Source: Raineyella antarctica (lineage in GTDB: Bacteria > Actinomycetota > Actinomycetes > Propionibacteriales > Propionibacteriaceae). Taken from it: DNA of 64,000 nt. The stretch spans positions 318,883-382,882 of the forward strand of contig NZ_FMYF01000001.1 in assembly GCF_900092135.1 (NCBI RefSeq), given 5' to 3'. The notes below the pieces were generated by a model. That model ran no database searches. It saw only the letters and a list, made by a program, of their open reading frames with translations, and had not been told where the DNA came from. The position numbers and the translations under genes are program-made. Below are positions 9,697 through 18,500 of the stretch, piece by piece; the first letter of the stretch is position 1; every line of letters begins with the position of its first letter.

Positions 9697-10550
9697 GACC
9701 GGGGCTCCGAGGCGGGGCCCTCGATCGCCGCGAGGGCGTCGGCCAGGACCGCCGGGTCCATCGCGGCACTGTTCGCGGCGGTCGGGAACGCGCCGGAGCG
9801 TACGTCGTCGGCGTACTCGCGCAGGCCGGCGGCGACCTCGGCCGCGAGGGTGCGGTAGCGACGGGTGTGCCGGGGCACGAAGTCGCTGAACAGCCCGAGC
9901 ACGTCGTGCCAGACCTGCACCTCGCCGCTGCAGTCGGGGCCGGCCCCGATGCCGATGGTCGGGATGTCGAGGCGTCGGGTCACCTCGGCGGCCAGCGGGG
10001 CGGGGATGAGCTCCAGCACGATCGCCCAGGCGCCGGCCTCCTGGAGGGCGAGGGCGTCGTCGACCAGGTCACGTGCGGCCGCGGCCTGCTTGGCCTGGAC
10101 CCGCATACCGATCTGGTTGACCGACTGCGGGGTGAAGCCCAGGTGGCCCATCACCGGTACGCCGGCCCGGACGAGTCGACGGACGGTCGGGGCGACCGGG
10201 CGGCCGCCCTCGAGCTTGACGGATGTGGCGCCGCCCTCGGCCAGTAGCCGGGCGCCGTTGCGCAGTGCGTCGGTCTCGGTCGCGTACGACATGAAGGGAA
10301 GGTCGGTGACCACCAGGGGGGTCGAGCAGCCCCGGACGACCATCCGGGAGTGGTAGACCATGTCGTCGACGGTCACCGGGATGGTCGAGTCGCGGCCCTG
10401 GACGACCATGCCCAGCGAGTCCCCGACCAGGATCATCGGCAGGCCGGCCTGTTCGACCAGCTGGGCGGAGGTGTAGTCGTACGCGGTGACCATCGGGATC
10501 CGCTCACCACGGGCGTGCAGGCCCCGGATGTCGGCGATCGACGTGCGCAC
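9693..10550 (-). CDS. panB: 3-methyl-2-oxobutanoate hydroxymethyltransferase
   Basis: A 285-residue enzyme that transfers a hydroxymethyl group from methylene-tetrahydrofolate to ketoisovalerate, making ketopantoate. Family motifs are present: [50 protein letters not shown] and [18 protein letters not shown]. It starts with GTG 2 bp after the panD stop and ends in a 4-bp overlap with panC, so all three are one operon. Its product must be reduced to pantoate before PanC can use it; see the DUF2520 gene upstream for a candidate reductase. Confidence 0.97.
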   Translation of the reverse strand: MRTSIADIRGLHARGERIPMVTAYDYTSAQLVEQAGLPMILVGDSLGMVVQGRDSTIPVTVDDMVYHSRMVVRGCSTPLVVTDLPFMSYATETDALRNGARLLAEGGATSVKLEGGRPVAPTVRRLVRAGVPVMGHLGFTPQSVNQIGMRVQAKQAAAARDLVDDALALQEAGAWAIVLELIPAPLAAEVTRRLDIPTIGIGAGPDCSGEVQVWHDVLGLFSDFVPRHTRRYRTLAAEVAAGLREYADDVRSGAFPTAANSAAMDPAVLADALAAIEGPASEPRS

Positions 10551-10552
10551 GG

Positions 10553-10969
10553 TCAGCCGAGGTCGGCCGGCATCGGCCCGTGCAGGGCGAGCGGGTCGTC
10601 GACGTCGGTGATCACCCGGGCGATCGAGTTGTCGGTGGCGTCGACCAGGACGACCTTCGGGTGCCAGCGGTCGGGCACCGGGTGGGCCACCTGGCCGTAC
10701 GCCATGATGATCACCAGGTCGCCGGGCTGGACGAGTCGTGCGGCCGCGCCGTTGAGCTGGACCTCGCCGGAACCGCGGGCGCCGGCGATGGTGTAGGTCT
10801 CCAGCCGCTCGCCGTTGTTGAGGTCGACGACCTGGACGCGCTCGAACGGGAGGATGTCTGCCGCGTCGAGCAGGTCCTCGTCAACGGTGATGCTGCCGAC
10901 GTAGTTGAGGTCGGCCGCCGTCACCCGGGCACGGTGGATCTTGCCCGTGACCATGGTCCTGAACCGCAC
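10553..10969 (-). CDS. panD: Aspartate 1-decarboxylase proenzyme
   Basis: A 138-residue pyruvoyl enzyme that makes beta-alanine from aspartate. The self-cleavage site is the Gly-Ser pair in YVGSIT (residues 23-28), and the N-terminus [12 protein letters not shown] matches the family. GTG at 10969 is chosen as start because GAGAGG lies 7 nt upstream; the in-frame ATG five codons later lacks such a site. It is first of the tight panD-panB-panC run. A 155-bp gap separates it from the DUF2520 gene, leaving room for its own promoter. Confidence 0.95.
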   Translation of the reverse strand: MRFRTMVTGKIHRARVTAADLNYVGSITVDEDLLDAADILPFERVQVVDLNNGERLETYTIAGARGSGEVQLNGAAARLVQPGDLVIIMAYGQVAHPVPDRWHPKVVLVDATDNSIARVITDVDDPLALHGPMPADLG

Positions 10970-11124
10970 GTTGGTGCCTCTCTGCCGTGGGGGTTCTTTA
11001 CACGTTACGAGTCGAGGGTACGTGGCGCCGCGCCGGGGTTCCGCACAGCGGCATCCGTACGGGCCTCCGGCGGGGGTTCTCCCGGCGGATGCTCAGCCGG
11101 GCCTCAGCCACGCGCGAGGGAGCG

Positions 11125-11973
11125 TCAGCTCCCGTCGCCCGGATCCTCCCCGAGGATCGTGCCCAGTTCGTGCCGCGTCGCCGCATCCAGGCCGCGCTCG
11201 CGCAACAGCGGCATGGCGGCCAGTCCGGCGGCCCGGTAGAACCGCTCGGTCTCGGGGCGGTCGGCCAGCGCCGCCAGGTGGCGCCGGATCGTGCCGACGT
11301 CGCCGCGGGCCAGCGGGCCGGTCAGGCCGTCGGGCAGCCCGGCCAGTTCGAGCCCGTCCAGGCTGGTCCGGACCAGGGGAAGCAGGACTCGCAGGGCGTC
11401 CGCCGGGTCCAGCCCGCAGTCCTCCAGCAGGAGCGTGGCGTGGTGGACCAGGACGTCGGTGTAGTTGGAGGCCATCGCCGCGGCCGCGTGGTACCGCGCC
11501 CGGTCCTCGGGGCGGACCACGAAGGGGTGGCCCCCGAGCCGGCGGGACAGCTCGGCCAGGCGCGCTGCCGGGTCCGGCTCCGCCGTGATGCCCCAGCCGA
11601 TGCCGGACTGCAGCGGGCTCGCGACGGAGGCGAAGGCCTGCATCGGGTGCCAGGCGCCGGTCGGCAGTCCGCGGTCCGCGCACGACTGCAGGGCATCGGT
11701 GCCCAGCGCACCCGAGCAGTGCACCACAGTCGTGCCGTGCGGCAGCAGGGGAGCGAGACGGGAGGCGACGGCCGCGATGGCGTCGTCGGGGACGGACAGG
11801 ACCACCAGGTCGGCGGTGGCCGTCTGCTCGGCGACCTGCCGTCCAGCGGACTGCTGCTCGGCGGCGCGGCCCCCGACGAAGGTGGTCGCCACCCCTTCGG
11901 CGGCCAGGGCACGTCTCAGCGCGGAGCCCAGCCGGCCCCGGCCCACCAGGGTCGCCCGCTCGGGCCAGGTCAC
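11125..11973 (-). CDS. Rossmann-like DUF2520 oxidoreductase, candidate ketopantoate reductase
   Basis: A 282-residue protein with an N-terminal NAD(P)-binding fold: the glycine motif GRGRLG is at residues 11-16 and a second strand VVLSVPDDAI follows. The C-terminal all-helical domain is of the DUF2520 type (AASNYTDVLVHHA, ARGDVGTIRRHLAAL), resembling 6-phosphogluconate dehydrogenase-like reductases. GTG at 11973 shares GTGA with the stop of the upstream phosphatidyltransferase gene. In M. tuberculosis a member of this family (Rv3603c) lies next to panC and panD, and here it again precedes panD-panB-panC. Function as PanE is inference from this linkage. Confidence 0.85.
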   Translation of the reverse strand: MTWPERATLVGRGRLGSALRRALAAEGVATTFVGGRAAEQQSAGRQVAEQTATADLVVLSVPDDAIAAVASRLAPLLPHGTTVVHCSGALGTDALQSCADRGLPTGAWHPMQAFASVASPLQSGIGWGITAEPDPAARLAELSRRLGGHPFVVRPEDRARYHAAAAMASNYTDVLVHHATLLLEDCGLDPADALRVLLPLVRTSLDGLELAGLPDGLTGPLARGDVGTIRRHLAALADRPETERFYRAAGLAAMPLLRERGLDAATRHELGTILGEDPGDGS

Positions 11974-12530
11974 CGCTCCACTTCCTTGCGGCTCGCCGCG
12001 GCGACCTCGATGACGTACGTGGCGCCGGTGACCACGTGCAGGCCGACCGTTGCCCAGACCAGGACCAGGGCGGCCGTGGTCAGGCCCGGGGCGAAGGAGA
12101 CGGCCGCCACCAGGGCCGCTATGGCGACCAGCATCAGCGCCGTGCGGACCTTCCCGAGTCGGGAGACGTGGATGTCCCCCCGGGCCGCGGCAGGGCCGGC
12201 GACGAGGAGGGAGAGCAGGTCGACGGCCGCGATGATCCCGACCGCCCACCAGGACAGCACTCCGGCGAGAGCCAGTGACAGGGCGACCAGCGCGATCCCG
12301 ATCCGGTCCGCGATCGGGTCCATCACCTCACCGGTGCGGCTCCTCTGGTCCAGGCGCCGGGCCAGGAAGCCGTCGATCCAGTCCGTGCTCGCCCAGACGA
12401 GCAGCAGGACCAGCGGCAGCGGGTGGCCGCTGGGGCCCTGCAGGACCAGCCAGCACACCGGCCCCAGCAGCAGGAACCGGAGCAGGGTGACGGCATTGGG
12501 GATGGTCGCCCAGTCGGGTCGGTCAGCCAC
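11970..12530 (-). CDS. CDP-alcohol phosphatidyltransferase (PgsA-like)
   Basis: A 186-residue integral membrane enzyme with several hydrophobic helices. The family catalytic motif D-G-x2-A-R-x8-G-x3-D-x3-D is complete at residues 53-75 (DGFLAR, then G67, D71 and D75), so it should transfer a phosphatidyl group from CDP-diacylglycerol to an alcohol such as glycerol phosphate or inositol. GTG at 12530 is preferred to GTG 12548 because AAGGACGAGGA lies just upstream. It overlaps the end of the glucan synthase gene by 8 bp and the DUF2520 gene by 4 bp, so the three are co-translated. Confidence 0.87.
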   Translation of the reverse strand: MADRPDWATIPNAVTLLRFLLLGPVCWLVLQGPSGHPLPLVLLLVWASTDWIDGFLARRLDQRSRTGEVMDPIADRIGIALVALSLALAGVLSWWAVGIIAAVDLLSLLVAGPAAARGDIHVSRLGKVRTALMLVAIAALVAAVSFAPGLTTAALVLVWATVGLHVVTGATYVIEVAAASRKEVER

Positions 12531-15500
12531 GTTCCTCGTCCTTCCCACTCAGGATCAGCGACACCCAGTGCGTGTTGCCATCGTCCACCAGGGGGATGCG
12601 GGCGAGGTCGTCGGGGCAGGGGACGTCGGCCTCGTCGAGCGTCAGTCGGGTGATCCTCCGGGCATCGCTGCCATGAGTGTCGATGTCGATGTCGTACGTG
12701 CTGGTGCCGAAGCGGTAGCGGATGCTGACCCGGGGCCACTCTGGCGGCAGGCAGGGACGCAGCGCCAGGTGCTGGCCCTCGCGGTGCAGCCCCAGGATGG
12801 CCTCCAGACCGGCCCGGTACATCCAGCCGGCGGACCCGGTGTACCAGGTCCAGCCGCCCCGGCCCACGTACGGCTCGGCCGCGTACACGTCCGCCGCCAC
12901 CACGTACGGCTCCACCCGGTAGGTGTCCGCCTCGGCCCGGGTCCGGGCGTGGTTGACCGGGTTGATCATCCCGAAGGTGGTCGCGGCCCGGTCCGTACGT
13001 CCCAGCGCCGACCACGCGAAGATCGACCAGAGGGCGCCGTGGGTGTACTGGCCGCCGTTCTCGCGGACGCCCGGGGGATAGGCCCGGATGTAGCCGGGAT
13101 CAGGTTCGGACACGTCGAACGGTGGGGTGAACAGCCGGACGAGGCGGTCCTCGGGCAGCACCAGCTGCGACTGCAGCTGCTCCATCGCCTGTTCGGCCCG
13201 CTCCGGCTGGGCGGCGCCCGACAGTACGGCCCAGCTCTGGGCGATGCCGTCGATCCGGCACTCGGGGCGGTGGGCCGAGCCGAGCGGGGTGCCGTCGTCG
13301 AAGTAGCCGCGCCGGTACCACTCGCCGTCCCAGCCGTGGGTCTCCAGGGCGCGGAGCAGGCGCTGCTGCTCGGTGCGGAACTCCTGCAGCGTGGGTGCGT
13401 CCTCGCGACGGGTGGCCAGGGGACAGAAGCCCGTCAGGGTGGTGTGCAGGAACCAGCCGAGCCACACGCTCTCGCCCCTGCCGTCCACACCGACCCGGTT
13501 CATCCCGTCGTTCCAGTCGCCGGTGCCCATCAGGGGCAGCCCGTGCTGGCCGTGCGGGAAGGCGTGCCGCAGCCCGGCGACGCAGTGCTCGTACAGGCTC
13601 GCCGTCCGCGTGGAGGTCGTCGGCACGAAGAAGTCCTCCGTCTGGTCCTCCTCCAACAGCGGGCCCTCCAGGAAGGGCACCTGCTCGTCCAGCACCGCGG
13701 CGTCCCCGGTGAGCCGGACGTAGTGGCAGACCGCGTACGCGAGCCAGATGGTGTCGTCGCTGATCCGGGTGCGGATCCCGGCACCGGTCTCGGGGAGCCA
13801 CCAGTGCTGGACGTCCCCCTCCAGGAACTGGCGTCCGGCCGCGCGCAGCAGGTGGCCACGGGTCAGCGCCGGGTCGACGAGCGCGATCGCCATCGAGTCC
13901 TGCAACTGGTCGCGATAGCCGTACGCCCCGGACAGCTGGTAGAAGCCGGCCCGGGCCAGCATCCTGGCCGTCCAGGTCTGGTAGAGCAGCCAGCCGTTGA
14001 CCATCAGGTCGAAGCCGGCCTCCGGCGTGCTGACCTGGATGGAGCCGAGGCGCTCCTGCCACTGGTCCCGGACCGCCTCCAGGACCCGGTGCGGATCGGT
14101 GTTGCGGTAGCGGTGGACGAGACTGCGGGCCTCCTCGGTGGTGTGGGCAGCACCCAGCACCACCACGAGCTCCACCGCGGCCCCCGGGTCGACCTCGACG
14201 GTGCGCTGGAGCGCCGCGCAGGGGTCCGGGCCGGCCCCGACCCGGCCGGACAACGGTAGGCCGTCATCGATGGCGGAGGGCATCTCAGTGCTGCCCTGGA
14301 CGCCGAGGAACTCCAGTCGGTCGCCGGTCCACGTCTCCTGGGCGCCCTGCATGTCGAAGAACACCACCTGGTCGGTGAACTGCGTCGCCCAGGGGTTCCG
14401 GACCAGGAAGGCGCCGGAGTCGTCGTCGACGGACGTGACCAGGTGCCGGGAGGACGAGCGGGTGTCCGACCCGAGGGCGAGCTCGGCGTAGCTGGTCACG
14501 GTGAAGGTCTTGCGCCTGCGCGAGTGGTTGACGATCCGCAGCAGGGAGAGCTTGACCGGGTCCTCGGGTGCCACGAAGACGGTCTGGCGCAGGTCGACGG
14601 AGTCACTCGTGGTGTGCTCGTACGTGGTGTAGCCGAAGCCGTGGCGGGCGACGTGCCTGCCGCCGGCGACCGGGGAGGCGGTGGGGCAGGCGACCTGGCC
14701 GGTCGCCTCGTCGCGGACGTACAGCGCCTCCGAGACCGGTGCCGTCACCGGATCGTTGTGCCAGGGGGTGAGCTGGTTGTCGCGGCTGTTGCGCCACCAC
14801 GTGTGCCCGGCACCCTCCGCGGTCGCCTGGAACCCGAACTGCCGGTTGGCCACCACGTTCGTCCATGGCGCCGGCGTGCTCGCGTCGTCGAGGACGACGA
14901 CGTACTCGCGCCCGTCGGGGGTGAACCCGCCGTAGCCGTTCCAGAGGACCAGGTCGCCGGTCGGGTAGGGGGGCGGCGGGGACTGCCGTTCGCGCCGTGC
15001 CCCGAGGGCGGCCAAGGCTCGCGGGAGGGGTTTCGGCAGTCCTGCGGCCCGTTGGCGGGTGAGGTCTCCGCGCCGGGCCAGCAGCACCACGGCGGCTGTT
15101 CCCAGCAGGGTCGCCAGCGTCCTGGGTGCCGCGGAGTCCGCCTGCACCACGTAGATGGTGCCGGTGGAGTCGGGGGAGCCGGTCCGGGTCTGGAGGCCGG
15201 CCGCATGCCGCTCCAGTTCGTGCTGCAGGTCCTGGGCGTACGAGGTCGACTGCTCGTTCAGGAGCACGACGTCCACCGAGAACCGCTTCAGTCGCCAGTA
15301 CTCCACCGCCCGCAGGACCTGGCGGACCATCTCCATGTCGGCGATGTCCTCGATCCGGACGAGCAGGATCGGCAGGTCCCCGGAGATCCCGAGGGGCCAC
15401 AGGTCGGCCTGTGAGCCGGCGGCCCGAAGCGTCTCGGCCGAGGAGCGCCTCGACTCGGTGGGGTAGACGACTGCCCCGGCCAGGTTCTGGAAGTGGCCGG

Positions 15501-18500
15501 CCTCGTCGTCGGTGATGCCCAGGTGCCGCAGCTGCACCTGGCTCTGGGTCCAGCTCAGGGCGGTGGCCCGGTCGTACGCGCCGGGGGAGCGTAGCTGGTC
15601 GACCACGGCGAGCAGCTCCTCGCGGGAGGAGGCCGCGGCCGTCCAGAAGGACAGGGTGGCCCGGCCGTCCGGGGGGATCTCGACGTGCTGGGCCAGGGAG
15701 AAGATCGGGTCCAGCACGTAGCCGGTCAGGCCCGGCCCGGTATCGCCGGCCAGCCGCTGCGGATCACGCGGGGTCCGGCCGCGGCCGAGGAACTGCCGGC
15801 GGTCGGTCTCGGCCACCGGGTCACCGATCGCTCCACGCTTGGTCACCAGCAGGTGGGCCGCCCACACCTCGGGCTCCTCCGGCGAGCGGCGTCGCCGCGT
15901 CGCCAGGATCGCCCCCAGCTCCGGGAGGTACTCGGTGTGGACGAACATCTTGGAGAACACCGGGTGCGCGTCGTGGTCGGCCATCCGGCCCAGGACGAGC
16001 TCCGCGTACGAGGTCACGGTCAGCCGCCGCGCCCGTCGGTCGTGGTTGCGGATCACCACGCGCCGAACGGCGGCGTCGGTCTCCGGCGAGATGAAGTGCG
16101 ACACCGTCGTGGTGAGGAACCCGTCGCGCCGCGAGTACCGGGCGCCGTCCTCGCTGAAGTGCACGGCGTAGTCCGTCGGCTGGACCCGCAACGGGAGGGC
16201 CGCGCCGGACCAGACCCGTCCGGTGTCGTCGTCCCGGAAGTAGAGGTAGTCCCCGGCCTCGTCGCTGGTCCGGTCCGCGTGCCAGCGCGTGATCGCCGAA
16301 CCACGCCACAGCACGTGCCCTCCACCCGCCGGGGTGAGGACCATGCTCAGCCGCCCGTTCGACATCAGGTGGACGGCCGGCGCCAGGGCGGCCGGTCCGA
16401 CGAGGGCGCGCTCCGAGGGGCGGACGACCGCCCGCACGGTACGCGTCGTGCTGATCTCCTCGCGGCGGGCGTTGCTGATCGGGATCAGGCGCGGGGCGGG
16501 CTCCTGCAGCAGCAGTTCGGTCGCGCGGACCCGGGGCTCGACGTGGAAGCGCTCGCGCATCAGTCCGTCGTGGACCACGTTGGAGATGGCGACGATCGTC
16601 ATCCCCGAGTGGTGGGCCATGTAGCTGCGTACGACCGCGTGGTCCGTCCCCGGCAGCAGCCTGGACTTGGTGAAGTCGATCGCCTCGTAGTAGCCGTACG
16701 GTCCGAGGGCGCCGTACTCGGCCAGTACGCGGAAGTTCGCGGCCGCGTCGTCGGGCTGCACCATGGCGGCCAGTCCGGTGGCGTACGGCGAGATGACGAG
16801 GTCGTCGGCCAGTCCGCGGACCACCCCCAGGCCCGGGACCCCGAAGGGCGAGTACTGGTAGTTCAGCTGCTGGTCCCGGGCGTTGAAGCCGGACTCGGAG
16901 ATGCCCCACGGCACACCCAGTTCCCGGGCGTACTCGATCTGGCGGGCGACGACCCGCAACTGGGTAGTGTTCAGCAGTCCGTCGGCGGGGGAACGCATGA
17001 CCAGCGAGGGCATCAGGTACTCGAACATCGACCCGGACCAGGACAGCAGCACGGCACCGCCGCCGGCAGCGGTGACGGTCCGTCCGAGCCGGAACCAGTG
17101 CGTGGTGCGGATGTCACCCTTGGCGATCGCGACGTAGCTGGCGAGCCGGCACTCGGAGGCCAGCATGTCGTAGCAGGACTCGTCGAGGGTGCCGTCCTCC
17201 ACGTCGAACCCGACCGACAGCAACCGGCGCTTGGGGTCCAGCAGGAACCGGAACGACATCTCCTCGAAGGCCTGCCGGGCGTAGGCCTCCAGCCGGGCGA
17301 GCCGCTGGCGGAGCTGGTCGTGGCCGGCGGTGTCCAGGACGAGGTCGCGCCCGAGCGAGTCGACGCCGGAGCGGACGGCGTTCGCCCAGACCGTGAGCCG
17401 GTGCGGCAGGCGGGAGTGCTGGACCAGGCGGACCAGGAGGTCCTGCAGGTGCGCCAAGTCCTCCAGTGGGTCCTCGGACGTGCCGAGGGTCGCCACGGCG
17501 TGGGTGATCTCGGTCAGCCGCGCCCCGGCGGTGGTCCGGTCCGGCGCCGGGAAGTCGGTCTCGGGAAGAGCCTCGAGCTCCTCGCCGAGGACCCGCAGCG
17601 TGTCCTGCAGGCCACTGGGGTCGACAACGATGGGTGGCGCGGCCTCGCGCCACTCGCGGCAGGTGTTCGCCACGGTCACCAGGTGGCCGGCGAGGTTGCC
17701 GCTGTCGACGCTGGAGACGTAGCGAGGGGGGAGCGGGTCGAGCGTACGGGTGTCGTACCAATTGAACAGGTGGCCCTGGTAGTGCTCGAGGTCCCGGACG
17801 GTGGACAGGGTCTCCTCGAGGCGGTCGGTGGCCTCGCCCATCCCGATCCAGCCGAAGTCCCGCGCGCTGATCGTGGCCAGCAGGTACAGGCCGATGTTGG
17901 TCGGGGACGTCCGGTGCGCCAGCCGGTCGTCAGGGACCTCCTGGAAGTTGTCGGGCGGCAGGTAGTGGTCGTCCTTGGTGACGAAGGTCTCGAAGAAGTG
18001 CCAGGTCCGACGGGCCACCGTACGCAGCTCGGTGATCTCGTCCGGGCCGGCCTCCAGTTCCACCCGGTCGAGCGGACGGCTGAGGCGCTGGGCGACCAGC
18101 GGCGCGAGCAGCCACAGCACGACGAGGGGAGCGGCGATCGCCAGCACCATCGGCCCGCGCAGCACGCCGATCGCCAGGGCGACCAGCGGGGCGGCGAAAC
18201 CACCGGCCATCAGCCGGACGAACCCGCGCAGGGTGCCGGTGGCGTGGCGACCTGCGGCCTCGGCCGTGGTCCACTCCAGCAGGTGGCGGTGGGACCACAG
18301 GCGGGCGAGGGTGCGCCCGATCGCGTCCGCCATCAGGGCGGCCTGGTGGCTCAGCAGGACCAGGTTGATCGCGGTGGCCGCGAGCCCCTGCCGGGCCTGG
18401 TGGCCGAAGGCCCGCCACTGGCTGGCGACGGTGACCTCGGCGGCCGCCCGGGGCAGGGCCTGCCCCAGCGGGACGATGAAGGGCAGGACCAGGCTCATCA

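Noticed and set aside
10987-14259. Open frame of about 1090 codons on the plus strand
   Set aside because: It runs antisense to the DUF2520, phosphatidyltransferase and glucan synthase genes, all of which have clear family motifs; its translation has Arg/Gly/Pro-rich shadow composition.
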